64,000 nucleotides of DNA, taken from assembly GCA_946902875.1 (NCBI GenBank), contig OX336343.1:12273361-12337360 (forward strand), written 5' to 3'. Below are positions 36,501 through 46,319 of the stretch, piece after piece. The notes beneath the pieces were generated by a model. The model had not been told where the DNA came from. It ran no database searches and was given only the letters and a program-made list of their open reading frames with translations. The translations under genes were made by a program, and so were the position numbers. Each line of letters opens with the position of its first letter. Within the stretch, counting starts at the first letter, position 1. The stretch comes from Nematopogon swammerdamellus. Lineage: Eukaryota > Arthropoda > Insecta > Lepidoptera > Adelidae.

Positions 36501-38774
36501 TGGCAGTAAGACTGCACTCGAACTTGTCACAATTTGCTCTACCCTATTACACCCACGAAGAAGAATCGGCAAGAAACTTCGCAGGGTATTTTTATTTCGT
36601 ACATATTATTGCAGGTATTTCAGTAACTATATCCACATAATATCATCTCATCACCTACAGTCCATCGAAAATACAGCTTGAGAGCTCAATAACATTACTG
36701 AAAGTTCTGACTACAAAGACTTTAATTAGTGTATCAGGTGTAAAGAGCCTTTGTCAAACTCTGATATGTAATTTAATACTAATTACTAATAATTTACTAC
36801 TAAATTAATGTACCATGTAAAATCAACAGCAACCGAATTTGAATTTTAAACCGTTTTCATAATTGTTTATTGAAAGCTCTGATGAACACTGTTTACCATA
36901 AATTTATTATACATACACTATACGACATAATTATTGTACACTCGTAAACAGCTACATATACCTACTGTGTATATGTAAGTATGTATACTCTAAATGCTAA
37001 GCTCCCAACCTTGCGGTCGGGCTAAGAAAGGTTTCAGTCTAATCACAAAGAAAATTTCCGACCCAAAATTCCAATGTTCTGTGAGCATAATGCTCCTTGG
37101 TATGGAAAGGGATCACAAAGAAGCGCATCATAGTGATGGATTTGTTTCTCATTTTATTATTGAGCTCTTGTCGAAAGATGGGCTGTTTTTATTTTACAAG
37201 CAGACCATCTTGTTAACGAGTTTCTCGTTTTTTAGGTTTCCGTACCCCGTAAGGAAGCCTATTACTAAGCCTACGCCGTCTGTATGTCTGTCTGTCTGTC
37301 CTAATGCTGTATCTTTGGGACCTTAATAGATAGCCAATTTAAATTTTCACATGATATGTCTTATTATGGCGGATATAGCAACAAATAATAAAAAAATGGA
37401 AAAAGAAAAAAATGAAGTGGGGTGTACCATACAAGAAACGTGTTTTAACGAAATTTTTTTGTGGTGCCGTAACCTCGGTGCGCGATTCCGACTCGCACTT
37501 GGCCGTTTTTTTTCTTGATCATAGTATTCTTAGAAATTAGTTGCCTGTAGAAAAAATCATGTATTTCATCATCCACATATCGATATTTTAATAAGGAGGC
37601 CTAGAGAAATACCGTGCTATTTTACTTCCTAAAAGTTATAATATACCGATTTTTTCTACCACGGCGCGGCGCGGCGCCCCGCCGGAGGCGGCAACATTTT
37701 AAGAGATTGATGTATCACTTAAAAGCTGGTGGCGCCCAGAGTCTATATACATTTTATTTCTGAGATTGCATGAATGAGGGAGCACTTTCACCATCGCTGA
37801 AGAAAATGAGAACACATTTTCCCATTTATGTACTTAATAATATGATAGAGTGCCCCATCCACCTAATCCTAATAATAAGGGCCTAATCCTTTTTATTTTA
37901 ATAAAAATATTGATTATTACATAATGTAACAGCAACTACAATGTTCACGTACGTTTTAAGCTGAGGTCACTAATTTAATATAAAATTAAAAGAAAATTAC
38001 TAACCTGAAAGCCTTAGGTTCGATGAAACTTAGTTTATTCGCTACTAAGACTAGAGTCTGCAGCTGCAGACCGTCTAACGCACTTTCTGTGAGAATTTCT
38101 AGACTGGACATGCTGACGTCGATGTGCTGTAGCTCGAACGATGACCATTCTGTGGACAACACATTTACTCGTGGAAACAGTACAGATAAACCAGGTGTTT
38201 GGTTGGATACAAAACGAATCGGTAATACACTTGAACTAACAAAGTGGAACTTAAGCTAACACAAATACTAGGTGGTAGGGTTCAACCCGCCCGGGTTGAT
38301 AATACCGCACTGAATGAAAGGTCGGTCGAAACGGCTATGTAAATAGTTTGTGTTTTCCGTCCAGTTAAGTGTAGCCGGCACGACCGAAGGGAAGCAGTGA
38401 CGAGGCACCAAGTTCACCCGGTGTTATGGGCTGACATCACGGATGTTGTAGGTGATGTAGCCAACCGTGTCAGTTTCCATAAAAAAAAACTTAAGCTAAC
38501 AAATACTAGGTGGTAGGGTTCAACCCGGCCGGGTTGGTACCACCGCACTGAATGAAACGTCGGTCGAAACGGCTATGTAAATAGTAAAAAAAGTACCTGG
38601 TAGCCGGTGCAGGGGTATCGCGGTGCACGAGAGCTGCGTGGCGCGACAGGTGCACAGTGTGTTGGCGGAGCACGGCCGGGACGAGGAGGGCTGGCTGAGC
38701 GGCGAGGGCAGGCCGGAGTGCAGGAGGAGGCCGACGCTCACATTCCAAAGAAGCCATCGTACTCCGCACACCAT
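30260..38774 (-). CDS. chp: Chaoptin-family leucine-rich-repeat cell-surface protein (whole gene, 5 exons)
   Basis: Five exons, 38774-38597, 38149-38005, 35976-35866, 34557-31565 and 30555-30260, join to 3,723 bases encoding 1,240 residues plus stop. Every intron has GT/AG ends and the codon phases match at each junction. Domains in order: signal peptide (about 1-30), LRRNT cysteines (35-50), a continuous leucine-rich-repeat array (about 60-1140), LRRCT cap (about 1145-1205) and a hydrophobic C-terminus ending without charged residues, as in GPI-anchored proteins. In Drosophila, chaoptin is a GPI-anchored homophilic adhesion protein of photoreceptors needed for microvilli; that role is assumed here from family membership. 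The length is close to the fly protein. A paralogue within the chaoptin family cannot be excluded. The alternatives artichoke and convoluted are secreted LRR proteins and fit the tail less well. Confidence 0.85.
30556..31564 (-). other. Intron 4 of the chaoptin-like gene
   Basis: A 1,009-base intron, phase 1. The part at 30815-31050 is more GC-rich than the rest, but I recognise no element or exon there. Confidence 0.7.
31565..34557 (-). CDS. chp: Chaoptin-like exon 4: main leucine-rich-repeat array
   Basis: This 2,993-base exon is open throughout and codes for residues 145-1143. The acceptor is TTGTCGCAG|TAAC and the donor CTTTCAG|GTCAGT. It contains dozens of repeats of the LxxLxLxxNxI/L type, such as LQILDLSYNSIGQL and LRYLDISHNELEYL, with many NxS/T sites. 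The last 250 residues become irregular and match the membrane-proximal layout of chaoptin. The first third of the coding order (about 33640-34557) is clearly more GC-rich than the middle. Plus-strand ORFs opposite this exon are shadows. Confidence 0.92.
34558..35865 (-). other. Intron 3 of the chaoptin-like gene
   Basis: A 1,308-base AT-rich intron, phase 2, holding a Rep-D copy at 34720-34832. The 91-residue plus-strand ORF at 34893-35168 shows no recognisable domain and is not called. Confidence 0.75.
34720..34832 (+). repeat. Rep-D copy in intron 3
   Basis: A 113-base segment beginning AGCTGTCGTGTTC that reads the same as 36456-36568 in intron 2. A diverged relative lies at 59128-59262. 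The origin of the family is unknown to me. Confidence 0.75.
35866..35976 (-). CDS. chp: Chaoptin-like exon 3: leucine-rich repeats
   Basis: The 111-base exon has acceptor TTTGTTTCAG|CTC and a consensus donor AA|GTAAGT. It codes for residues 108-144 and two bases of 145, with clear LRR sequence such as LASLDLGYNEFTEVP. It is too short to be obvious as an ORF, but its splice sites and phases fit on both sides. Confidence 0.82.
36456..36610 (+). repeat. Rep-D copy in intron 2
   Basis: The first 113 bases match 34720-34832. Similarity to the 59128 copy continues beyond them (GGCAAGAAAC then CAGGGTAT), so this copy is longer than the intron 3 one. Confidence 0.75.
37228..37512 (-). repeat. GACA microsatellite-associated repeat in intron 2
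   Basis: On the minus strand it starts CGGCCAAGTGCGAGTCGGAA and ends CGGAAACCTAAAAA with an inner ACAGACAGACAGACATAC. Long copy of the 42962 family. Confidence 0.75.
38005..38149 (-). CDS. chp: Chaoptin-like exon 2: first leucine-rich repeats
   Basis: The acceptor is TTGTCCACAG|AA and the donor CAG|GTTAGT. The exon completes codon 60 and codes to two bases of codon 108. It reads as LRR sequence, for example LQTLVLVANKLSFIEPKAF. It enters in phase 1 and leaves in phase 2, matching its neighbours exactly. Confidence 0.82.
38269..38488 (+). mobile_element. SINE-A copy, 5'-truncated, in intron 1
   Basis: Runs from the internal CTAGGTGGTAGGGTT motif to the CAGTTTCCATAAAAAAA tail. It is flanked by near-identical segments at 38248-38268 and 38488-38506 (AACTTAAGCTAAC then AAATAC), either target duplications or the edge of a tandem duplication. 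Confidence 0.75.
38507..38592 (+). mobile_element. Second SINE-A fragment, abutting the exon 1 splice donor
   Basis: Repeats the start of the previous copy to GTAAATAGT and then passes straight into seven A residues that touch the donor at 38596-38595. It is internally deleted or cut short. On the gene strand these A residues are the T run of GTACTTTTTTT. Confidence 0.7.
38597..38774 (-). CDS. chp: Chaoptin-like exon 1: signal peptide and LRRNT cap
   Basis: Codes for residues 1-59 plus the first base of codon 60. The start at 38774 is chosen because the next residues (MVCGVRWLLW, then VSVGLLL) form a short n-region and hydrophobic core of a signal peptide. An upstream in-frame Met at 38864 lies in antisense LINE sequence and is unlikely to be used. 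Four cysteines at residues 35, 41, 43 and 50 (C-x5-C-x-C-x6-C) form an LRRNT cap. The donor is CAG|GTACTT, weaker than the consensus at +4 to +6, and it abuts a SINE remnant in intron 1. Confidence 0.78.
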
Positions 38775-38799
38775 GGCTGCAACAAAATGTAGACAGATA

Positions 38800-39169
38800 G
38801 TGTGTTTTGCTGCAGCAAAGGCCCAATCGGTTAAACATGCCAAATACAACCAACTTAAGAACAACTACGAGTTTGTGGCCTTTGCTGTAGAGACTCTTGG
38901 GGCATGGAGCCCGGACGCGATCAGTTTTTCCAAGAAATTGGGAAAACTACTCATTGACGCGTCTGGTGACCGCCGTGCCCGGGCGTATTTCAACCAGCGG
39001 ATCAGCCTGGCGATCCAGAGGGGGAACGCCGCTTCCGTCATGGGGACCATGCTTATGGTCCCTATGGACGACTATTTTTATTTAATTTTATAGTTATTTT
39101 TTACGTCTAGATTTAATTATGTTTGTTAATGTTGTGTGTTCAATAAAATTTGATTAATTAAAAAAAAAA
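38800..39169 (+). pseudogene. 3' end of a non-LTR retrotransposon with poly(A) tail
   Basis: An open frame ends with a typical LINE C-terminus (motifs FAVETLGAWSP and QRISLAIQRGNAAS), followed by a short AT-rich 3' UTR with AATAAA and a run of ten A residues. The 5' side is truncated; recognisable sequence starts about 30 bases from the chaoptin-like start codon, on the opposite strand. The motif is common at the end of insect reverse-transcriptase ORFs; I cannot assign the clade. Confidence 0.7.
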
Positions 39170-39171
39170 GT

Positions 39172-39420
39172 GTGCCAGGTGTCCCGGCTATGACTTACGG
39201 GTGTGAAACGTGGGCTAGGTACGCTATTCGAAGGTACGACGACCGCTGGAGCAACCGTGTCTTCAACTGGCGGCCGTGGACAGGAAAACAGAGTGTGGGA
39301 AGACCTCCTGCCAGTTTGGACGAAGACATCAAGTACGCCGATGAAAAGCAGTGGTTGCGCTGAAGGCCGGGAGGACTGGAGGATAATTAGAAGAGGCGTA
39401 TGTCCAGCAGTGAACGCATT
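39172..39420 (+). pseudogene. RTE-like LINE reverse-transcriptase C-terminal fragment
   Basis: Reads MTYGCETWA at the start, then RVFNWRPWTGKQSVGRPP and DEDIKY, followed after a frame change by the AYVQQW-type end (AGGCGTATGTCCAGCAGTG). This is the usual C-terminus of lepidopteran RTE-type elements. The part between the first motif and the WRP motif is deleted. Confidence 0.75.
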
Positions 39421-39494
39421 CACGCCGACATTGGCGGCGTTCGGCAGATTCGTTGTATCTGACTACCCCACTGGGAAACAGGCGTGACGCCGTG

Positions 39495-39871
39495 TTTTTT
39501 TTATGGAAACTGACACGGTTGGCTACATCACCAACAACATCCGTGATATCAGTCCATAATACCGGGTTCACTGGGTGCCATGTCAGTGCTTCCCGTCATT
39601 TCATTTCGGCTACACTGAACTGGACGGAAAACACGAACTATTTACATATCCGTTTCGACCGACGTTTCGCTCAGTGCGGTGGTACCAACCCGGCCGGGAT
39701 AAACCCTACCACCAAGTAAGGTAAGAAGGGAAGAGAAACGTGGAATCCGAACCGCGGTCAGCCTCCAACGGTCGAGCGGTCATCCATCCAAATACTGACC
39801 GCGCTCAGCGTTGCTCGAGGCGTTGCTTAACAACAGTCGACCGACCGCACCACTGAGCTACCGAGGCTGAC
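39495..39871 (-). mobile_element. SINE-A, nearly full-length
   Basis: On the minus strand it runs from a tRNA-like head (GTCAGCCTCGGTAGCTCAGTGG, split here only by strand) through the conserved body to a poly(A) tail (T run at 39495-39502). The head carries an A box TAGCTCAGTGG and a B-box-like GGTTCGGATTCC. Confidence 0.85.
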
Positions 39872-39879
39872 GACACGTA

Positions 39880-40255
39880 TATGTATGTATATTGTATTCA
39901 ATATTGCTCAACAAATATTTTACAAGAAATATAAAAAAAATTATAAAGGTTCATGAGGTGCTAAAGCGGACTTTTTCCTTGAAGAAATTTCTTCAAAGCA
40001 AACCGAAGTACACATGTACTGGACGAAGGGAGTCGTCACCTTTAACCTGGATTACATAATTGTATTGTACTGTAGATATTTATTGCACTAAAATAAAATA
40101 TGGGCAAAAGCTAACACTAATTAATACCTCTAGGTATTTTCTACCTTTAGGGTATGACAACTGCTATGTGAGTGACGGAAATAAATATTCATAATATATG
40201 ACATGAGTTACTGTTATACAAAATACATATTTGATGTGTAACGTCTAACGTCAAT
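39880..40255. other. No gene recognised
   Basis: AT-rich spacer upstream of the chaoptin-like gene. Confidence 0.5.
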
Positions 40256-40669
40256 GTTAAGACGAGACTCAAGTTAACTTTCTCCATACAAAATCGTCTT
40301 TCGGCATTTATGTTTTTTACCCCCCTAAACCACAACAGATTTTTACAATTCTTTTTTGTTGTAATAAGGACAGTTGAATCTACGTTACTGTCTTATATGT
40401 ATTATTTTTCAAATCTAAAGTGATGGTTGACTCAATAGAGCTTAATGAACTTCATTACATAAAAAATTTAAAAATTCTAAACTTTTCGGTCGAAATAAAA
40501 AAAATTAGCTCCAGCGTTGTAGTTATATTTAATCTAAACAACAAAATTAAAGGAACGTAGATTGGACTGTCCTTAAGATAAGAAAAAAAAAATCGGGTAA
40601 GGTTCAGGAGGCTAAAAAACATAAATGCCGATTTTGTATGGAGAAAGTTAACTTCCGTCTCGTCTTAAC
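40256..40669. mobile_element. Palindromic MITE with TTAA ends
   Basis: Ends GTTAAGACGAGAC and GTCTCGTCTTAAC, extending as arms of about 70 bases (GTTAACTTTCTCCATACAAA on the left). Further inner pairing (GGACAGTTGAATCTACGTT). TTAA sits at both ends, as with piggyBac-mobilised MITEs. Confidence 0.8.
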
Positions 40670-41409
40670 TAACATTATGCAAACGAAATCGCAAAACCTT
40701 TCGAATGCCGTAACTATACCAGCGAAATACTTACAAAAAGTCTGTAAAGTATACACCGACCGCCATATACGCCATTACTCGCGTATGCCAGCGCAAATAC
40801 TGGCAGTAGGAGCAGCTAAAAGGCGACGTCACATAATGCTTCCACATGAGCTCCCGAGTGCTTGTTTGACACCAGTCGAGATACGAAGAAAACAACTACA
40901 GCGAGAGTGCTGCGACACGCTGGATACATCTCGCCGACTCCCCGAGGGGAGGCAGCAGAGAAATCAACTCCATATTTTTTTTCCTTCTTACTTATATTCT
41001 TGCGATAGAAAATATTTTCACTGATAAGGTGTAAAAATATTGTTCGTAATTCTAAGTGACTTTCGTGATTTTCGTGTTTCCTGACGAAACATCGATAACA
41101 TCAAGTGTTGATTGGTTTTTCTACGTTACATTTTCGATATTATTTTAGCATGAAATAATTAAAAAGTAAAATTATACATTTAAAAACTCCCTTAAAATGT
41201 CAAAAATAATTTCCGTTTACTTACTTAAAGGAGTAGGGGGACCGCTAAGTAACTACCCACCAGCTCTGAATTTTTATATTTTATTTACATCCGTTTGGGA
41301 GCTACGATGTCACAGACAGACACACAACTGCAACGTTGTTCATATACACAGGGTTTCGTAGCCATTTCCTCCTTGCACACATACATAGCTAGTGTGCGCA
41401 AGACCATTC
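40670..41409. other. No gene recognised
   Basis: The plus-strand ORF ending at 41024 begins inside the MITE; its last 70 residues (from about 40800) are basic and of unknown origin. Confidence 0.4.
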
Positions 41410-41496
41410 GGTCGCGCCAAGAACATTTCAATGTTCAATTCACATGAACATTTCAATGTTCATTTCAAGAACATTTTAATGTTCTTGGGTCGCGCC
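41410..41496. mobile_element. Miniature palindromic insertion with 9-base direct repeats
   Basis: GGTCGCGCC at 41410-41418 and 41488-41496 flanks 69 bases built of four AACATTTCAATGTT-like palindromes. Confidence 0.7.
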
Positions 41497-41499
41497 GTG

Positions 41500-42185
41500 A
41501 CTCGCGCGGCGGCCTGAGAAACTTGTTCTTCCCGTTAAACCTGCACAGCACTCGTCGCAGAGAATCTGAGCAACCTTTTTTTTGTTGGCAAGGTTTATGT
41601 TTTGAGAACCTATCGTTTCTCAAGTCATTTCTCTGTTGCACCTAGTGTTGAATTATGTGCGTTGTGCTTGAATTTGGGCTACTTTAAACGTCGTATCAAA
41701 CGTGTTCGCAGAAATAACAAAAAACGGTCAAGTGCGAGTCGAACTCGCGTGGAGAGAATTCCGTACCATTCCGATTTCCGCGAGAACTTTAAAACGTAGG
41801 ATTTTCGTTTAGAGAAGCTGTCATAAGAGAAGCCCTATATTTCCTATTTTTTCGAAATTTTCGACGCCGTAGTTTCGGAAATTAGAAGGGTGGGGGCGGT
41901 TTTTGTATGTTTTCTCCCTGCAGTGCACGCGCGCGGACTCAGACTCTGCACTTTTACTATAATCTAAATATATTCTTTCGTTTTCATCTGACGTCCCTCG
42001 CGCTTAGGTACCTACCTCCCGCAGGAGGGGCTTTCGCTTAGTTCAATCATTCGTAAATTAGCGAGCCCAGGGAGTGTATGGGTGAGACTTGCGGACTCTG
42101 AGTCCGCGCGCGTGCATGGATGTTATGTTAGGACTGCGGAGTGTGATTGAGTATGTGTGGGTGTATGTAAAAAACAGACCCACTA
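41500..42185. other. Old repeat debris
   Basis: 41705-41795 carries ACGGTCAAGTGCGAGTCGAA, the start of the GACA-associated family. No gene. Confidence 0.5.
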
Positions 42186-42260
42186 GATATCGGTGGCATA
42201 ATGGTAAATTGTCTAACATCTGTTTGCCTTGAGCATGTAGATTCGATAAATTGAAAAAAA
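42186..42260 (+). mobile_element. Degenerate tRNA-like SINE head
   Basis: ATCGGTGGCATAATGGTAAA and a weak B box (TAGATTCGATAA) followed by an A run. Related to 2448. Confidence 0.35.
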
Positions 42261-42539
42261 AAATCGCGTTGTTTGTAAAAAAAAATATTATCAATGTAGA
42301 TGTGTGCTAATGTTTATGTATTTTTTTTTCTTTGTGACACTATGATTCTAAGAAGTTAATTATTTTAGGTCTAATAATACAATAGTACTTTATATGATTA
42401 TATTTTTGTTTTTAATCAACCCTAAACAGAGCCTAATAATAGAAGGGGGCACCCTTGCGGAGTCTGAGTCCGCGCGCGTGCGTCCGTGCGACTTTTAGGT
42501 GCGCGTGTACTGCATTCTAAAAATTCAAAAAAATATTAA

Positions 42540-42720
42540 ATTCGGTCAAGCTATACGTTCGTCATTGGATCATCAAACTCTATATATGTACTGTACCAAA
42601 TTTCAACTTTTTTCGTCTAGTAGATTCGGAGAAAATACGATGTGACAGACCAGATGACAGAGAGAGATCCTATAAGAGTTCCGTTTTTTTTTTTCTCTCT
42701 TTTGAGGTACGGCACCCTCA
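42540..42720 (+). repeat. GACA-associated repeat, diverged copy
   Basis: TTCGGTCAAGCTATACGTTC, then GAAAATACGATGTGACAGAC and the TTTGAGGTACGGCACCCTCA end. Confidence 0.5.
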
Positions 42721-42961
42721 AAGCTTACTCACATTTATTCCAGCAGTATAGTTACGTGGGTGCGTAAGGGCGACGACGCTCGCGGTCAATAAATATAAAC
42801 CATAAAAGAAAGGAAACGGAGTGTGGTTAGGAAAGGCGAGACAAAAGGACGTCGTCGGGCGTGGAGCCGCTTATTAGATTATCGAAGCGGAGTCAATATT
42901 GGGATCCCTAACACAGCCAGACAAATTCTGACAATACGAAGGATAATAAGATTGATAAAAA

Positions 42962-43247
42962 TCTGCCAAGTGCGAGTTATACTCGCGCACGGAGGTTTCC
43001 GTATCTATCCGCTATTAATAATATCCGCCTATCTTTTGTCTTTCAACAATACAATGTATAAAAACCTGTGCGCCATCTATTATTCAGTAGCGTGACTAAT
43101 CGATTTTTCGCACGTTTGTTGTATGGGGGGCCCCATAATTTTTAACATTTTATTTTTTTATTATTTGTTATATCCGCCATAGTAACACATATTCTGTGAA
43201 AATTTCAATGGGCTACCTATTGGCGGTTCAAGAGATACAGCCCTCGG

Positions 43248-43281
<34 letters not shown>

Positions 43282-43332
43282 AACGGAGGCTTAATAATAG
43301 GCTTCCGTACGGGATACGGAAACCTAAAAATC
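42962..43332 (+). repeat. GACA/GGAC-associated repeat, longest copy
   Basis: From CTGCCAAGTGCGAGTTATAC through GTTGTATGGGGGGCCCCATA, GTGAAAATTTCAATGGGC and a GACAGACGGACGGACGG tract to ATACGGAAACCTAAAAAT. It gives the layout of the family. Confidence 0.75.
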
Positions 43333-43334
43333 AA

Positions 43335-44054
43335 CGAAACTATCATTTGTGTAGTGTATACTATAGAAAGAATTCGCTGCACATTTACAAGTGTGTCTTT
43401 CTGTCTGGCTGTTGGTCTGTCCGTCTGTTTACACAATATTTTTATGATTAATTAGCTTTACCTTTGTTTTAAATTTTAATTTTAAGAATTTGCTTTGTAA
43501 TCAACCTATATTAATCCCTTCAATCGAATGTGTAAACGTTCTTTGAGATAATTACGATTATTTAGACCGAAATAACAATTCTAAAAAAACAACATGAAAC
43601 ATGTGAATCTGGTCTGGAGTTTTACATCCATAATTTTGTAATACTTAAACAGCTCGCGATACATCTGAGAATTTTTCAAGAAAAATATTCGTAGAAATAA
43701 GCATTACCTGTCGTTTCAAATAAAACTGAAAATACATAGACAGACATCCAAATTACCCGGAGAGTTTTGAACATTCATTCCATTTTTAAATAATAAGGCT
43801 AATAAGTTATAAGAAGACATTTAGTCATAAAATGAAGAAAAAGTTGTTCAAAATGCTTGGGAAGTGACTAATTTTGTGATACGCCACCGCTTTTCTTGTT
43901 AACAAACTTGTTGAAGATTGAATCCACTGAAAACCAACCACGAAAACTATTATGCACTTCAAAGGCTATAAAATGTTTTCCGTTTCAACCTGGCTAATGC
44001 ATTCGTTTAGTGGTTTAATACATAATTTTCATTAAATTGTCATGTTCATTTCAT
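43335..44054. other. No gene recognised
   Basis: AT-rich DNA without supported ORFs. Confidence 0.55.
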
Positions 44055-44276
44055 TTCAACCGACCTTTCATTCAGTTCATTCAGTGCGGGGTACCAATCC
44101 GGGCGGGCTAAACCCTACCACCTATTGTAGTAAGGTAAGAAGGGAAGGGAGGGACCTACAGTTTTACGCTGAATCCGAACCACGGTCAGCCTCCAACGGT
44201 CGAGCGGTCCCCCTTCCAATGGCCAGGTGTGGGATCGACAGTCGACCCACCGCACCACTGAGCTACCAAGGCTGCC
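44055..44276 (-). mobile_element. SINE-A head half
   Basis: Contains the tRNA-like head (complement of GAGCTACCAAGGCTGCC) and the early body; the poly(A) half is missing. A small body fragment near 44347 may be the displaced remainder. Confidence 0.75.
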
Positions 44277-44710
44277 AAAACGTACCAACTGGAATAGCAG
44301 TGAGTTCCTACAGAAACAGAATGCATTTGGCTGCGTGTGTGTGCGTGTTATAGCGGGTGATGTAGCAACGATGTCAGCTCCCCTCTCTTCGTCTACGTAG
44401 GAGATGTATTTGTATGTTATTTCATAAAACATAATAGAAAGTCATGAATAAAACATGCTCATTTCATTTCACGTCAGCTGTAGTGTAGGTTGTATACATA
44501 CCTATATATTACGTAGGGGTGCATAAGAAAGGGTATCTATGACGCTGTTTGACGCGAGGCTTGACGTAAAATTTAAATAAAATCAAAACATATCTTATTG
44601 GTGTGCAAAAGGTGTGTTATAGCAAAAAGCGAGTATAATTTAATGTTCATGTTGCATTCTTCAGAAAAGAGAGACCTTTTGGAAACCTAGTCATACGATA
44701 GTCATTTCGC

Positions 44711-45017
44711 CAGCCTCGGTAGCTCAGTGGTGCGATCGGACTACTCTCGTTCGTGGTCATAAGCACACCTGGGCGCGGTCAGAACTTGGATGGGTGACCG
44801 TTCGACCGTTGGAGACTGACCGAGGTTCGGATTCCAGGTAAATCTATTATAGTTCCCTTTCCTTCTTACCTTACTAGGTGATAGGGTTTAACTCGTCCGG
44901 ATTAATACCACCGAATGATAAGTCGGTCGAAGCGACTATGTAAATTGTTCCTATTTGTCGTCCTTCAGTGAATGTCAGTTTCGACATACACTGAACGATG
45001 TCAGTTTCCATAGAAAA
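44711..45017 (+). mobile_element. SINE-A copy
   Basis: CAGCCTCGGTAGCTCAGTGG head, B-box region GAGGTTCGGATTCCAGG, shortened body and a weak A-rich end. Confidence 0.8.
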
Positions 45018-46319
45018 TATATATTTGATGGTAATGTAAAGTATAATATACCAACTCGTATTTGAGATTAGGTACGATTGCAGTGCGTCCACGATCGCCG
45101 TCGTAGTCTAAATTTGACTTTTAGACGCTATAAATGCGACGTTATGGATTGAAATTTAATCAAAATATTTGTTTTTGTTTTTACATTCTACACTGTTACG
45201 AAATAAGTATTTCACCGAATTCAGTGAAACTCATATTGCACATCCATGGCTCTATATAATTTTATCAACCGACTTCAAAAAACGGGGAGGTTCTTAATTC
45301 GTCTGTATTTTTTTTTGTGTGTATGTTACTCCATGTTTTATCTAAGTATTACCTATATAATCGTACAACTCGAGAAAGTGACAATTCAATCTGCAATGTT
45401 GACAGACTCCGCGCACATACTTCTTATTATCATCTGACCATACCTCTTAACTTTACCTTTACCCTGGCCAAAATATCTTAAATGCAATTATAAAAACTCA
45501 TTCACAAGCACAACAATTTCGAAATCCCGACACTCTAGACTCCGGGTTGAGTGTCTACCGACCCACATTGGTGGGATTTCGTCCAACATCATTCACGCGT
45601 CGCTCGTTCAACACAGAAGCAGGTGGCAAGCGAGAAAATAAAGCATACAACAAATAACATACTGATTTGAGGAATTTCTCCGTCTCGAGGAATCGGGAGT
45701 CGTGTTTCCGCGAGCCGTAACGGCGCACATAGGAGTACGTCTATGAAGAAAACCGGACATTAGTCGAAAACGTAAACTTTCGCAAAACGTCTCGCACTCG
45801 CCATTTTATAATAGCTATATAACTACTACGTCACACACACGCCATCTTTGGTCTCTCCCACCACCTCTCTTAGCGTGCTGTCAGTCCAAACGCAGACATC
45901 GTTTGAACCGCGCTTGTTTGTTCTAATAGACTATTTAAATACTGCCGTATTGTCGTGCTTGGTGCGAGTGTAAAGAGAAGTTTGGAGACAATCATGATGG
46001 AAATCGAGGAAGATGAGGATAAGTACTTTATAATGAAGTATTCATAAATTTTTCATTGACTTGTATTAATAACATTTCACGTTACTTTCTAAGGAGGTGT
46101 TAAAAATGGGCGATTTATATTAAGTATTTTAAATAAAAGTGTTTTAAGTACGAGTGTCGGGCCTTGTCGGGCAATCATTTTTATGAAACCATTAAAAGGA
46201 GCTATTCTATTTACTGATTCAAAAGAAAAAAGTCACCCCCCCGCACCCCTTTTTTTTTGGCATATTTTTAAATATTACTCTAATTTCCATGGTCTTAGTG
46301 TGTAGACATACATACATAA
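45018..46319. other. No supported gene; Rep-X fragment
   Basis: 45266-45330 is a Rep-X start (CAACCGACTTCAAAAAACGG). A short acidic reading frame begins at 45994 (MEIEEDEDKYF) with a possible donor GTACTT but no clear partner. Confidence 0.4.

Larger units (their letters stand above)
35977..38004 (-). other. Intron 2 of the chaoptin-like gene
   Basis: A 2,028-base intron, phase 2. It holds a Rep-D copy at 36456-36568, a moderately GC-rich patch at 36310-36450 and a microsatellite-bearing repeat at 37228-37512. No coding exon is visible in it. Confidence 0.75.
38150..38596 (-). other. Intron 1 of the chaoptin-like gene, mostly SINE
   Basis: A 447-base intron, phase 1. About 300 bases are two truncated SINE-A copies inserted antisense to the gene. 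Without them the intron would be roughly 120 bases. Confidence 0.75.

Noticed and set aside
38623..39093. 156-residue gene starting opposite chaoptin-like exon 1
   Set aside because: Its first half is antisense to exon 1 and its second half is a LINE C-terminus.
40638..41024. 128-residue plus-strand ORF
   Set aside because: Begins inside a MITE arm and shows no domain.
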